In this document: positions 42,054-51,608 of the stretch, piece after piece
Layout: every line of letters begins with the position of its first letter
Numbering within the stretch: the stretch's first letter is position 1
NCBI GenBank assembly: GCA_052117325.1
Contig: JBQKJJ010000006.1
From: CAG-964 sp902789345
Lineage (GTDB): Bacteria; Bacillota; Clostridia; Oscillospirales; Acutalibacteraceae
Strand: one strand, 5' to 3'
DNA: 64,000 nucleotides
Made by a program: the position numbers and the translations under genes
Notes under the pieces: generated by a model
The model's input: only the letters and a program-made list of their open reading frames with translations
Database searches by the model: none
Told to the model about the DNA's origin: nothing

Positions 42054-42707
42054 ATGACAAAAGTAGACGAATCAGCAGTAAATTTTATAGACGGAATAAA
42101 AAGAACCCTGTGCGGTTTGCCGGAGCTTTCCCTTAAGGTTTTACAGCCGCAGGAAACCTGTGTAATAGTTGTAGATATGATTAACGGCTTTGTAAATGAC
42201 GGTCCATTGGCAAGCCCATTTATTAAGGAAATTAACCAGGACATTGCTAACTTTGCCTCAATAGCCAGGGGAAAAGGCATTGATGTGTACGCACTGGCAG
42301 ATACCCATACAGAGCAGTCTCCGGAATTTACCAGCTACCCTGTACACTGCCTTGCCGGAACAGATGAGTGTTTGCTTACTCCGGAATTAAATGATGCAGG
42401 AAACATTACCGTCATAGGCAAGAACTCAACCAACGGCTTTTTGGAAGATGAATTTAAAGAGAAAATACTTAACAAAGCGTATACCGCCTACATTATAGTA
42501 GGCTGCTGTACAGACATATGCGTGCAGCAGCTTGCACTTACTTTAAAGGCAGAATTTAACCGTGAAAATAAAATTGCAAGGGTTATTGTTCCAAGCAGCT
42601 TAACAGCCACATATGACGCCCCGGAGCACAACAGAGAGCTTTGCCAGCTTTTCGCCTTATATAATATGAGTATAAACGGCATAGAAATAGTAAAAAAAGT
42701 TATATAA
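42054..42707 (+). CDS. pncA: Nicotinamidase / isochorismatase-family hydrolase
   Basis: A 217-residue cysteine hydrolase, most likely converting nicotinamide to nicotinic acid. The catalytic Asp lies in CVIVVDMINGFVNDG (about 37-51). Metal-binding residues are in ALADTHTEQS, and the nucleophile Cys is in IIVGCCTDICVQQLA (near 148-162). The isochorismatase family is broad, but the pncB gene 12 bases downstream supports nicotinamidase. AGAAGGAG lies 8 bases before the ATG at 42054. An upstream TTG in frame lacks such a site. Confidence 0.88.
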   Translation: MTKVDESAVNFIDGIKRTLCGLPELSLKVLQPQETCVIVVDMINGFVNDGPLASPFIKEINQDIANFASIARGKGIDVYALADTHTEQSPEFTSYPVHCLAGTDECLLTPELNDAGNITVIGKNSTNGFLEDEFKEKILNKAYTAYIIVGCCTDICVQQLALTLKAEFNRENKIARVIVPSSLTATYDAPEHNRELCQLFALYNMSINGIEIVKKVI

Positions 42708-42719
42708 AGAGGTACAATT

Positions 42720-44171
42720 ATGAACAGCAAACTAAATACAAGAAATTTAACCATGCTTACTGATTTTTACGAAATTACCATGGCTAACGGATATTTCAGG
42801 TACAATCTAAAAGACACTGTTGCCACCTTTGATATGTTCTTCAGAAAAGTACCGGACAACGGCGGTTTTGCCATAATGTGCGGACTACAGCAGGTTATAG
42901 AGTATCTTACTAACTTAAAATTTACTGATGAGGACATTAGTTACCTTAGAAGTAAGTACATTTTCAGTGAAGAATTTTTGCAATATTTAAAGAATTTTGA
43001 ATTCAGCTGCGATGTATATGCAGTGGAGGAGGGTACGCCTATCTTCCCTAACGAACCTATAGTTACGGTAACAGGCCCTGTAATTCAGGCGCAGTTTGTA
43101 GAAACGGCTATACTGCTGTACATTAACCATATGAGCCTTATTGCCACAAAAGCAAACCGCATTGTCAGGGCAAGCGGCGGCAGAGCTGTAATGGAGTTTG
43201 GCGCAAGGCGTGCCCAAGGCGGTGACGCCGCTATATACGGCGCAAGGGCTGCATATATAGGCGGTTGTGTAGGTACTTCAAATGTAATATCCGACTGTAT
43301 GTTTGACATTCCGGCTATGGGTACAATGGCCCACAGCTGGGTTCAGCTTTTTGACAGTGAAGAGGACGCTTTTAGAGCCTATGCCGAAACCTACCCAAGC
43401 AACTGTGTGTTGTTGGTAGACACCTACAATACAATTAAAAGCGGCGTTCCAAACGCCATAAAGGTATTTAATGAGGTTTTGGTACCAAAGGGCTACCGAC
43501 CAAAGGGCATTAGAATTGACAGTGGTGACATTGCATATCTTTCCAAAAAAGCAAGAGTAATGCTGGATGAAGCAGGCTTTGAGGACTGTTCCATATGTGC
43601 CTCAAACTCACTTGACGAATATATTATTCGTGATTTACTTGAGGAGGGTGCCAAAATTGACAATTTCGGCATTGGTGAAAAACTGATAACAGCCTCCAGC
43701 GAGCCTGTTTTCGGCGGAGTATATAAGCTGGCAGCTGTAGAAAAGAACGGTGAATTTGTACCTAAAATAAAGATTAGCGACAATGTAAGCAAAATTACAA
43801 CACCTTGCCAAAAGGAGCTTTGGCGCTTGTACGACAAGGAAAGCGGCAAGGCTATAGCCGATGTTTTAACCCTTTTAGACGAAAATATAGACGACACAAA
43901 GCCATACACTATTTTTGACCCTGACAACACCTGGAAGAAAAAAGAGCTTACAAACTTTAATGCAGTTAAGCTGCGCAAGCAGATTTTCAGTAAGGGCAAA
44001 TGTGTATACACCTCCCCTAGCGTTAAAGAAATTAAAAGCCACTGTGAACAGCAGCTGCAAACACTATGGAGTGAAGTAACAAGGTTTGATAATCCACACA
44101 AATATTATGTTGACCTTTCTAAGCGCCTGTGGGACATTAAGCACGCACTTCTTACAGACAATAAAAAATAA
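42720..44171 (+). CDS. pncB: Nicotinate phosphoribosyltransferase
   Basis: PncB converts nicotinate and PRPP to nicotinate mononucleotide in the Preiss-Handler route of NAD salvage. The 483 residues include the N-terminal LTDFYEITMANGYF (14-27), FGARRAQGGDAAIYGARAAY (near 160-179, with the family's R-R-G-D pattern), AHSWVQLF near 205 and RIDSGDIAYLSKKARVMLDE near 261-280. It forms an operon with pncA, so together they recycle nicotinamide to NAD precursors. Confidence 0.96.
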   Translation: MNSKLNTRNLTMLTDFYEITMANGYFRYNLKDTVATFDMFFRKVPDNGGFAIMCGLQQVIEYLTNLKFTDEDISYLRSKYIFSEEFLQYLKNFEFSCDVYAVEEGTPIFPNEPIVTVTGPVIQAQFVETAILLYINHMSLIATKANRIVRASGGRAVMEFGARRAQGGDAAIYGARAAYIGGCVGTSNVISDCMFDIPAMGTMAHSWVQLFDSEEDAFRAYAETYPSNCVLLVDTYNTIKSGVPNAIKVFNEVLVPKGYRPKGIRIDSGDIAYLSKKARVMLDEAGFEDCSICASNSLDEYIIRDLLEEGAKIDNFGIGEKLITASSEPVFGGVYKLAAVEKNGEFVPKIKISDNVSKITTPCQKELWRLYDKESGKAIADVLTLLDENIDDTKPYTIFDPDNTWKKKELTNFNAVKLRKQIFSKGKCVYTSPSVKEIKSHCEQQLQTLWSEVTRFDNPHKYYVDLSKRLWDIKHALLTDNKK

Positions 44172-44203
44172 CATTGCAACCAATTAAAGAGTATAAAAAC
44201 AAA

Positions 44204-44251
44204 AAGCAGTACCCCGTGCCAAAGCCTTTGCTTTAGCCGTAGGTACTGCTT
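44204..44251 (+). terminator. Terminator between pncB and the DUF815 gene
   Basis: AAGCAGTACC (44204-44213) pairs with GGTACTGCTT (44242-44251). T-rich sequence flanks it on both strands, so it serves both convergent genes. The 28-base loop includes a second possible stem (AAAGC/GCTTT). Confidence 0.75.
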
Positions 44252-44273
44252 GCTTTTATACAATTTATATTTC

Positions 44274-45581
44274 TTACTTTTGTATGCCTTGTAAGTGGTT
44301 AATATATTGCTGTGCAGTTCTGCCGGAAATACCGCCGTGGTACATTTCCCACTGCTTTGCGCCGGCAATAAGCTCGTCTTCGTTCATTGTAATTCCGGTT
44401 TTCTTAGCAAGCTCTTTTACAATGTTCAAGTACTGGTCACGAGTTGGCTTTGAATAATTTATCATACAGCCAAATCTGTTTACAAGCGACATTTTTTCTT
44501 CGATAGTGTCCGAACGGTGCAAACCACCCTCAAATTCCATATCGTTTTTATCTTTCCAAGTTTCTTTAATTAAATGTCTTCTGTTGGAGGTAGCATAAAT
44601 AAGTATATTGTCCGGCTTAGTTTCTACACCGCCCTCAATAACAGCCTTTAAGAATTTGTACTCTATTTCAAACTCCTCAAAGGAAAGGTCGTCCATGTAG
44701 ATTATAAATTTATAGTTTCTGTTCTTTATTTGTGCTATTACATTTGACAAATCCTTAAATTGATGCTTATATATTTCAATCATACGCAAACCATAAGGAT
44801 AGAATTCATTTACTATAGCCTTAATGCTGGTGGATTTACCTGTACCGCTGTCGCCGAACAGTAAAGCATTGTTAGCTTTTCTGCCCTCAACAAACGCCTT
44901 TGTGTTTTCAACAAGCATTTTCTTCTGCTTTTCGTAGCCTACAAGGTCGTCAAGCATAACTTTGTCCATATTGTTAATAGCTTTAAACTCAACATGAAAA
45001 TTGTCACTGCCGGCTATTCTAAAGGCCTTGTTCAAGCCGAACATTCCTACACCATAGTCGTTATAGAACTTGGTTACAACATCGAAAAACTCCTGTGCGT
45101 TTGTAGTTTTTTCAAGGTCGGCACTTAGCTGTCTAACCTTTTCACTTACATTTTTATTGTACATTAATTCCTTTTTAACAATAGCCTTGTAGTTGGAGAT
45201 TCTTGTAAAGCAGTCAATTCCCAGAGATTTTTCAATTTCTGAAAAATCAAAATCAAACAATTCCCTGAACGCTTCAAAATCGTTTAGGGCAAAGTAATTA
45301 ACGCTGCCGTCGTTAGCTCCTACCTTTTCACAGGTAATGCTGAAAGGATTTTCGTTTGTAATAAGTATAAAAGAAAGGTAGTTGTGCCACAAATTTTTAT
45401 CAAAGCCATAGTCTGTAGCCAATACAAGCAATCTTTTAATTTGGGTAAATATTTTTGCCGTAAGCTGACTGGAAGAGTAGCTGCCGTTTCTGTAGCCGGA
45501 AAAAATATCCCCCATTTCCATTAATATTGAGTCCTTTGGCATATCACCGTAAATAAGCAATTTTGAAATTATTCTGTCCAC
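44274..45581 (-). CDS. DUF815-family AAA+ ATPase
   Basis: A 435-residue AAA+ protein of the DUF815 family. The C-terminal half holds Walker A GDSGTGKST (near 241-249), Walker B FIIYMDDLSFEEFE and the sensor IYATSNRRHLI. The N-terminal half (about 1-190) is helical and specific to this type. The role is not established. Structural kinship with MoxR/DnaC-like loaders has been suggested for AAA+ proteins of this size. It is monocistronic and converges on pncB. Confidence 0.88.
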   Translation of the reverse strand: MDRIISKLLIYGDMPKDSILMEMGDIFSGYRNGSYSSSQLTAKIFTQIKRLLVLATDYGFDKNLWHNYLSFILITNENPFSITCEKVGANDGSVNYFALNDFEAFRELFDFDFSEIEKSLGIDCFTRISNYKAIVKKELMYNKNVSEKVRQLSADLEKTTNAQEFFDVVTKFYNDYGVGMFGLNKAFRIAGSDNFHVEFKAINNMDKVMLDDLVGYEKQKKMLVENTKAFVEGRKANNALLFGDSGTGKSTSIKAIVNEFYPYGLRMIEIYKHQFKDLSNVIAQIKNRNYKFIIYMDDLSFEEFEIEYKFLKAVIEGGVETKPDNILIYATSNRRHLIKETWKDKNDMEFEGGLHRSDTIEEKMSLVNRFGCMINYSKPTRDQYLNIVKELAKKTGITMNEDELIAGAKQWEMYHGGISGRTAQQYINHLQGIQK

Positions 45582-45940
45582 TATATAACACCCCTAAATG
45601 TCAGTTGATAACAAAAATTTTACCACCTATGTTTTGTACTGTCAACTTGAAACAACAGCTAAACAATTAAAATTTATTAAACAGTAAAATCCGATTTTAG
45701 GTTTAATAGAATTTTGCGATAGCATAGGACTGATTACACATACGAAAAACAGTCCGTTTTAAACAATAAACAATTTTACATAGACTTCTTGTTTTAAAAT
45801 TTTAAATTTTTTTGCGAAATTAGAAATTTTTTTTAACTTTATGTTGATTATTCAAAAAATGTATGTTACAATATGTTTACTTATTAAAGTATGCGTTATC
45901 ACAAAATAGTGCTATACATTTAATACAAAGGAGAATGCTT
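45582..45940. other. Divergent promoter region
   Basis: About 360 very AT-rich bases between the divergent DUF815 and AraC-type genes. No gene is seen. It must hold both promoters, but none reaches consensus. AAAGGAG before the AraC-type ATG is at 45928-45934. Confidence 0.4.
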
Positions 45941-46861
45941 ATGAATAACAGTCGTTTTAATTACATCTTAAGAAGAGAATACGGTGACAGATACCTTCCT
46001 GTAGAAATTGAAGAGTGTGAAATTGTAGAAAATGATTTTATTATGCCTCATCATCACACTGAAATTGAAATTCATTATATAAATAACGGTACCTGCGACT
46101 ACTACATTGACGGCAAAAAACACAGCGCAAAAGAAGGTGACATTGTTTACCTTAAGCCTGACACTGTACACTCTGTGTACAAGTCCTGCGACAGACTTGA
46201 GTACACAACTGTTGCAATTTTGCCAAGCTTTTTATATGCAGAAAACTCCGGTTGCTGCACAGAAAAGTATTTTAAACCACTAAAGCAGGGCGAATATGAG
46301 GTTACTTGCGTTATTTCACCTGAAAACAGTTCTTACAGTCAGCTAAAAGATTACTTAATGAAAATTAAGGAGCTTATTGAAAATAAAGAAAATCTTTTTG
46401 AGCTTGAGCTTAAAATTACAGTTTTGAGCTACTTCCTATGTCTGTACAAGAACGGTTATATTAATAAGCGCAGCAGTCACGAAAAGTCAAAGTACAAGAG
46501 CGAAAATGCAATTTGCAGCGCTATAGACTTTATTGACCAAAACTACAACAGATCCTTAACTGTTGATGAGATTGCTGACCATGTAGGCATAAGCAGCAGC
46601 CACTTTATGAAGCTGTTTAGAGAATATACACACACTACCTGCATCAGCTACATTAACAAATGTCGTTTAACAAAGGCTGTTGAGCTGCTTGAAACAACAC
46701 GCTTCAATATTCTTGACATTGCTACAGCTGTTGGTTACAACAATATTTCATTGTTTAACAGAGATTTCAAGAAAATTTACGGTACAACACCTAAGGAAAT
46801 CAGAAAGAACGCAAAAATTCAAGAGAAGAACGGTAAAAAGCTACAAATTACATTACTATAA
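45941..46861 (+). CDS. AraC-family regulator with cupin sensor domain
   Basis: A 306-residue regulator. The N-terminal cupin (about 20-110) contains MPHHHTEIEIHYINNGTCDYYIDGKKH and DIVYLKPDTVHSV, a sugar-sensing type. A helical linker follows, and then two helix-turn-helix motifs in the last 100 residues: LTVDEIADHVGISSSHFMKLFRE and FNILDIATAVGYNNISLFNRDFKK, ending GTTPKEIRK. Such proteins usually activate carbohydrate genes. No sugar operon is adjacent. The open frame starts at 45863, but AAAGGAG and spacing fix the start at 45941. Confidence 0.93.
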   Translation: MNNSRFNYILRREYGDRYLPVEIEECEIVENDFIMPHHHTEIEIHYINNGTCDYYIDGKKHSAKEGDIVYLKPDTVHSVYKSCDRLEYTTVAILPSFLYAENSGCCTEKYFKPLKQGEYEVTCVISPENSSYSQLKDYLMKIKELIENKENLFELELKITVLSYFLCLYKNGYINKRSSHEKSKYKSENAICSAIDFIDQNYNRSLTVDEIADHVGISSSHFMKLFREYTHTTCISYINKCRLTKAVELLETTRFNILDIATAVGYNNISLFNRDFKKIYGTTPKEIRKNAKIQEKNGKKLQITLL

Positions 46862-46899
46862 TATTTTTATTGCTTTTTACAAATTATTTTGCACTATTT

Positions 46900-46924
46900 C
46901 AGGCAGCCACTGTGTGGCTGCCTG
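46900..46924 (+). terminator. Terminator of the AraC-type gene
   Basis: CAGGCAGCCA (46900-46909) and TGGCTGCCTG (46915-46924) form a perfect stem followed by TTTTTA. Confidence 0.9.
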
Positions 46925-47012
46925 TTTTTACGGTTATAATGCAATATTGATGTTGCAAATAATAACAATATATGATATTATTTAGGTAACTGATTTTTTA
47001 GGAGGATTATAA

Positions 47013-47750
47013 ATGTCAGGACATAATAAATGGAGTACTATTAAGCAGAAAAAAGGTAAAAATGACGCTGCCAGAGCAAAGATATTTACTAAAATAGGCA
47101 GAGAATTGGCAGTAGCTGTCAGAGACGGTGGCAGTGCTGACCCTACAGTAAACTCCAAGCTAAGAGATTGCATTGCAAAGGCTAAGGCAAACAATGTACC
47201 AAACGATAACATTGAAAGAATTATAAAGAAAGCTTCAGGCGATGGCGACGGAAATAATTACGAAGCTATTACATACGAGGGTTACGGTCCAAGCGGTATA
47301 GCTGTTATAGTTGAAACACTTACAGACAACCGCAACAGAACTGCCGGTGATGTAAGACATTACTTTGATAAATTCGGCGGCAATATGGGACAACCGGGCT
47401 GCGTATCCTTTATGTTCTCACAAAAGGGCGTACTTATTGTAGACAGAGAAGAGTGCGAGGCTGACGAAGACAAGGTTATGGAAGACGCATTGGAATGTGG
47501 TGCAGCTGATGTTGAGGTTGAGGACGATATTTTCACAATTTACACAGAGCCTGCTGACTTTAGTGCTGTAAACGAAGCACTTACTAATATGGGCTACACC
47601 TTTGCAAGTGCAGAAGTTGAAATGGTACCGTCAACATATACAAAGCTTACCGATGAGGAATCTGTAACAAAAATGCAGAAGCTTCTTGATAATCTTGAAG
47701 ATAATGACGATGTGCAGAATGTATGGCACAACTGGGAAATGGACGAATAA
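47013..47750 (+). CDS. YebC/PmpR-family protein
   Basis: A 245-residue member of the YebC/TACO1 family, starting with the conserved SGHNKWSTIKQKKGKNDAARAKIFTKI. It also has ANNVPNDNIERIIKKASG and YEGYGPSGIAVIVETLTDNRNRT. Members were first described as transcriptional regulators, and some are now linked to translation of proline-rich stretches. GGAGG lies before the ATG, and the gene is monocistronic with a clear terminator. Confidence 0.96.
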   Translation: MSGHNKWSTIKQKKGKNDAARAKIFTKIGRELAVAVRDGGSADPTVNSKLRDCIAKAKANNVPNDNIERIIKKASGDGDGNNYEAITYEGYGPSGIAVIVETLTDNRNRTAGDVRHYFDKFGGNMGQPGCVSFMFSQKGVLIVDREECEADEDKVMEDALECGAADVEVEDDIFTIYTEPADFSAVNEALTNMGYTFASAEVEMVPSTYTKLTDEESVTKMQKLLDNLEDNDDVQNVWHNWEMDE

Positions 47751-47763
47751 ATTTTGACTTTCC

Positions 47764-47785
47764 ATAGGGCGGTTATCCGCCCTAT
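47764..47785 (+). terminator. Terminator of yebC
   Basis: ATAGGGCGG (47764-47772) and CCGCCCTAT (47777-47785) form a perfect 9-bp stem with a 4-base loop and TTCTG after it. Confidence 0.8.
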
Positions 47786-47828
47786 TTCTGTATAAACAAT
47801 TATTTTAAATTAATGTGTGGTGAAGAAA

Positions 47829-48671
47829 ATGAGCTATGATTTTAAATTTATATGTGACTGTCACTGCCACAGCAAATGGAGCTTTGACGGCTGTGAAGAA
47901 ACAGACGATATGTGCAGGCAAGCCGCCCGGCTTGGAATTGATGTAATAACAATAACAGACCACTGTGAAGTAAACGGCTGGAGCAACCCACAGGACAGTG
48001 AATTTGGCAACTTTCAGGCGCTTATACCACAGTCTGTAATTCATATGAAAGAAAGCCAAAAAAAGTTTGCAAACCAAGTGAAGCTGCTTAGAGGAATTGA
48101 ACTTGGACAGGCTATGCAGGATTTGGACGCAGCCGACAAGGCATTGGCGCTTGATGATTTTGACTTTGTGCTGGCGTCTGTACACAATATACGGGATACT
48201 CAAGACTTCTACTGGCTGAATTACACCCGGGAATTTGCAGAGGATATTCTTTACAGCTACTTTAAAGAGGTTTTAGAGGTTGCAAAGTGGAATAAATTTG
48301 ACAGTTTGGCACACCTTACCTATCCCCTGCGTTACATAACAGGCAGAGAGAATATAAAAATAAACATAAGCAACTACTACAGCTTAATTGATGAAATTTT
48401 TAAAACTCTTATAAAAAACAACAAAGCATTGGAAATTAACACCTCGGGACTGCGGCAGGAAATCGGAACAACTCTGCCTGACAAGGACCTTTTGCAAAGG
48501 TATTACAGCTTAGGCGGCAGACTTATGACAATAGGCTCCGATGCCCACAAGGTACAGGATTTGGGCAAGGGCATAAACCGGGGACTCCACATATTAAAGG
48601 ACATTGGATTTAAGGAATATGCATATTTTGAAAAGCACAGTCCCGTTATGGTGCAAATAATTGAAAAATAA
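47829..48671 (+). CDS. PHP-domain histidinol-phosphatase family protein
   Basis: A 280-residue PHP-fold metallophosphatase of the HisJ/HisK family, which removes phosphate from histidinol phosphate in histidine synthesis. Metal ligands are visible in CDCHCHSKWSFDG (8-20), TITDHCEVNGW (near 42), RGIELGQ near 86, LASVHN near 115, LAHLTYP near 155 and GSDAHK near 233. No other his gene is in the window, so a different phosphoester substrate is possible. Start chosen at 47829, 5 bases after GGTGA. An upstream GTG (47817) is in frame. Confidence 0.88.
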   Translation: MSYDFKFICDCHCHSKWSFDGCEETDDMCRQAARLGIDVITITDHCEVNGWSNPQDSEFGNFQALIPQSVIHMKESQKKFANQVKLLRGIELGQAMQDLDAADKALALDDFDFVLASVHNIRDTQDFYWLNYTREFAEDILYSYFKEVLEVAKWNKFDSLAHLTYPLRYITGRENIKINISNYYSLIDEIFKTLIKNNKALEINTSGLRQEIGTTLPDKDLLQRYYSLGGRLMTIGSDAHKVQDLGKGINRGLHILKDIGFKEYAYFEKHSPVMVQIIEK

Positions 48672-48740
48672 ATTTGAATACCAAAACCATATAGGTTAGT
48701 TTTAGCCAAAAAGCATCGACATATTTCAGCAATATGACAT

Positions 48741-48779
48741 AAAAACCTTGTAAAAGGTACTTGTATTAACAAGGTTTTT
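48741..48779 (+). terminator. Terminator of the PHP phosphatase gene
   Basis: AAAAACCTTGT (48741-48751) pairs perfectly with ACAAGGTTTTT (48769-48779). The T-run is part of the stem and continues with C. Confidence 0.7.
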
Positions 48780-48874
48780 CATATATAATATATGATGATA
48801 TAAAGATAATTGCGTAATTTAGCAAGGTGACTTGCCCATATAAAATTAGGCATTTTAGAAAGGAAGTTTGTGCT

Positions 48875-49723
48875 ATGAACAGTGCAGAAAAACTGCAGCT
48901 TCAAATTTTAGCCTGTAAGTCCCGTATGGGTGCTATTATAGGCACATTTAATGCAAAATCAGGTCATCCGGGCGGCTCGCTTTCAGCAGCTGATATTTAT
49001 ACCTATTTGTATTACAAAGAGATGAATGTTGACCCTACCAACCCAAAGTGGGCAGACCGTGACAGATTTGTACTTTCTAAAGGTCACTGTTGCCCTAGCC
49101 TATATGCAACATTGGCACTTAAGGGATATTTTGACTGGGACGAGCTTACAAAGCTTCGTCATGTAGGTGCAATGCTGCAGGGACACCCGGATATGAAGGG
49201 TACACCTGGTATTGATATGAGCTCAGGCTCATTGGGACAAGGCGTATCTGCCGCTTGCGGTATGGCTTTGGCAGGTAAAATGGATAATAAATCTTACCGT
49301 GTATATACTCTGCTTGGCGACGGCGAATGTGAAGAAGGTCAGGTTTGGGAGGCAGCAATGTTTGCAGCACATAAAAACCTAGACAACATTTGCTTTATAG
49401 TTGACTGCAACGGCTTGCAGATAGACGGTACAGTTGAAGAAATTGGCGGTATAGAGCCACTGGACGAAAAATTTAAGGCTTTCGGCTTTAATGTAATTAA
49501 AGTAAACGGTCACGACTTTGACCAGCTGGAAAGTGCTTTTGAAAATGCAAAGTCCACAAAGGGAAAGCCTTCTGTTATAATTGCAAGCACTGTTAAGGGC
49601 AAGGATGTTTCATTTATGGAAAACCAGGTTGGCTGGCACGGAACAGCACCAAACCAAGAGCAGTACGAAATTGCTATGGGCGAGCTTGAAGCAAAACTAA
49701 AAGAGTTGGAGGCACTTGTATAA
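48875..49723 (+). CDS. Transketolase, N-terminal subunit
   Basis: The thiamine-diphosphate-binding half of a split transketolase, which moves two-carbon units in the pentose phosphate route. The 282 residues include the GHPGGSLSAADIYTYL region (near 29-44), RFVLSKGHCCPSLYA (near 65) and the cofactor motif GDGECEEGQVWEAAMFA (near 150-166). GAAAGGAAG precedes the ATG at 48875. A longer frame from 48827 lacks a ribosome binding site. It overlaps the C-terminal subunit gene by one base (TAATG). Confidence 0.95.
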   Translation: MNSAEKLQLQILACKSRMGAIIGTFNAKSGHPGGSLSAADIYTYLYYKEMNVDPTNPKWADRDRFVLSKGHCCPSLYATLALKGYFDWDELTKLRHVGAMLQGHPDMKGTPGIDMSSGSLGQGVSAACGMALAGKMDNKSYRVYTLLGDGECEEGQVWEAAMFAAHKNLDNICFIVDCNGLQIDGTVEEIGGIEPLDEKFKAFGFNVIKVNGHDFDQLESAFENAKSTKGKPSVIIASTVKGKDVSFMENQVGWHGTAPNQEQYEIAMGELEAKLKELEALV

Positions 49724-50673
49724 TGGCACAGGTTATTAATAAAGCAACAAGAGAAAGCTTTGGTCTTGCACTATGCGAGCTGGCTAAAACACACGATGAC
49801 ATTGTGGTACTTGACGCAGACTTGGCTGCTGCAACAAAAACAGGTATTTTCAAAAAAGAATTTCCTGAGCGTTTTATTAACTGCGGTATTGCTGAGGGCA
49901 ATATGATTGGTGTAGCCGCAGGCTTGGCTGCTGCAGGCAAAAAGCCGTTTGCCGCATCTTTTGCTATGTTTGCTACAGGCAGAGCCTTTGAACAAATCAG
50001 AAACTCTGTAGCTTATCCTAAGCTAAATGTTAAGATTGCAGGTTCACACGCCGGTATTTCTACAGGTGAAGACGGTGCTACACACCAGTGTATTGAAGAC
50101 ATAGCTATTATGAGAGCTATTCCGGGTATGGTAGTACTTAACCCTGCCGACCACTATGAAATGGTTGAGGCTGTAAAGGCTGCTTATGAATATAACGGCC
50201 CTGTTTACATTCGTTTAGGCAGACTTGCCATAGACAGCTTTAACGACCCTGACAACTACAAGTTTGAGCTTGGCAAGGGCATTACACTGCACGAGGGTAA
50301 CGATATTACAGTTATTGCTACAGGCTTGGTAGTTAATGAATCTCTAAAGGCTGTTAAGGCACTTGAGGCAAAAGGCATTAATGCAAGACTTATTAACATT
50401 CACACAATTAAGCCTATTGACCGTGAGATTATAATTAAGGCCGCTAAGGAAACAGGCAGAATTGTTACTGTTGAAGAGCATAATGTTATCGGCGGTTTAG
50501 GCGACGCAGTATGCGATGTTGTTTCTTCTGAGTGCCCTGTAAAGGTAACAAAAATCGGTGTAAACGATGAATTTGGTTATTCAGGCCCTGCAAAACAGCT
50601 TCTTGAAATATTTGGACTATGCCAAAGCAACATTGAAAAGGTTGTTGAGGATATAGTTAAAAACGAAAAGTAA
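49723..50673 (+). CDS. Transketolase, C-terminal subunit
   Basis: The pyrimidine-binding and C-terminal half of the split transketolase, 316 residues. It has VLDADLAAATKTGIF near 27, the catalytic Glu region INCGIAEGNMIGVAAGLA (49-66), IRLGRLAID near 170 and the C-terminal domain with TVEEHNVIGGLGDAV near 250. The coupled start ensures equal amounts of the two subunits. The pair could alternatively act as a DXP-synthase-like enzyme, but length and motifs fit transketolase. Confidence 0.95.
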   Translation: MAQVINKATRESFGLALCELAKTHDDIVVLDADLAAATKTGIFKKEFPERFINCGIAEGNMIGVAAGLAAAGKKPFAASFAMFATGRAFEQIRNSVAYPKLNVKIAGSHAGISTGEDGATHQCIEDIAIMRAIPGMVVLNPADHYEMVEAVKAAYEYNGPVYIRLGRLAIDSFNDPDNYKFELGKGITLHEGNDITVIATGLVVNESLKAVKALEAKGINARLINIHTIKPIDREIIIKAAKETGRIVTVEEHNVIGGLGDAVCDVVSSECPVKVTKIGVNDEFGYSGPAKQLLEIFGLCQSNIEKVVEDIVKNEK

Positions 50674-50707
50674 TTTTACTGCAAATTATTTTGCGGTTTT
50701 TATGTAG

Positions 50708-50744
50708 AAAGTCCGTCAGTCAAAGTAGACTGACGGACTTTTTT
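50708..50744 (+). terminator. Terminator of the transketolase operon
   Basis: AAAGTCCGTCAGTC (50708-50721) pairs perfectly with GACTGACGGACTTT (50728-50741) and TTTTG follows. Confidence 0.92.
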
Positions 50745-50798
50745 GTTTCATTATTACTGCAACATTATTACTGCAACATTGATGAATTAAAATCGGAT

Positions 50799-51425
50799 TT
50801 ATTCCTTACTGTTTATTTTTTCCCATACCTCATCGTCAAACTCACGGTCCTTAAAATAGTAACGCCTGTCATCATCGGTTATTTCTCTTATAACCTTACA
50901 AGGATTTTCGGCGGCGCATACATTGTCCGGAATATCCTTTGTAACTACACTGCCTGCGCCTATTACAACATTATTTCCGATTTTCACCCCGGGCAAAATT
51001 ACACTGCTGCCACCTATCCAAACATTGTCGCCAATGGTAATAGGAATACCGTACTCAAAACCCTTTGTTCTGCCGTCTGGGTGAATTGGGTGACCTGCCG
51101 TATATATAGACACACTGGGACCCAGCATAGCGTTTTTACCAATAGTTATTTTTGCAACATCAAGCATAACACAGCCTGTATTTGCGTAAAAATTCTCTCC
51201 AAGGTAAATGTGCGTTCCGTATTCGCAGTGAAAAGGCGGCTCAAAATATGCAATTTTCCCAAAGTTAATTCCGCTTTTTCTTAAACATTCTTTTCCCTTT
51301 TCAGGCTCAAAGGGCATTACTGTATTGTACTCACGAATAGCTCTTTTGCATTCAAACTGTTGGTTTATTACTGCCTCATCAGAAAAATATGCCATTTCGT
51401 GATCTCTGCGGTAAATATTATCCAT
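50799..51425 (-). CDS. Maa/LacA-type sugar O-acetyltransferase
   Basis: A 208-residue left-handed beta-helix (hexapeptide repeat) acetyltransferase of the maltose/galactoside type. It starts with an N-terminal cap (MAYFSDEAVINQQFECKRAI). Then come hexad repeats: GTHIYLGENFYANTGCVMLD, the catalytic His in IYTAGHPIHPDGR (near 115) and GDNVWIGGSSVILPGVKIGNNVVIG. These enzymes acetylate the 6-hydroxyl of sugars, perhaps for detoxifying non-metabolisable ones. A starch-using host would have maltose to act on. AAGGAGAAG precedes the ATG. Confidence 0.92.
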   Translation of the reverse strand: MDNIYRRDHEMAYFSDEAVINQQFECKRAIREYNTVMPFEPEKGKECLRKSGINFGKIAYFEPPFHCEYGTHIYLGENFYANTGCVMLDVAKITIGKNAMLGPSVSIYTAGHPIHPDGRTKGFEYGIPITIGDNVWIGGSSVILPGVKIGNNVVIGAGSVVTKDIPDNVCAAENPCKVIREITDDDRRYYFKDREFDDEVWEKINSKE

Positions 51426-51556
51426 TATTTTCTTCTCCTTATCGGTTTTTACTTTACTGACTTAATTATAGCCTATATTTCATTCCCTGGCTACATTTTT
51501 TAAGCAATAATCAGCACTGTAAGTAAACATTACCGTTTACTAAGGCTGTTACATTA

Positions 51557-51605
51557 AAAGCCGCCGCAATATTAACTGTAATGTTGTTAATACTGCGGCG
51601 GCTTT
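51557..51605 (-). terminator. Terminator of the GltS-TAXI operon
   Basis: AAAGCCGCCGCA (51557-51568) and TGCGGCGGCTTT (51594-51605) form a perfect 12-bp stem, extended by ATATTAAC/GTTAATAC pairing. The minus strand continues TTAATG. Confidence 0.8.
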
Positions 51606-51608
51606 AGG

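Noticed and set aside
43493..44101. 202-codon minus-strand frame inside pncB
   Set aside because: Antisense shadow of a well-supported gene, with Ser/Leu-rich low-information sequence.
50751..50784. Short duplicated ATTATTACTGCAAC after the transketolase terminator
   Set aside because: Two copies of 14 bases only, probably a slippage duplication with no visible function.
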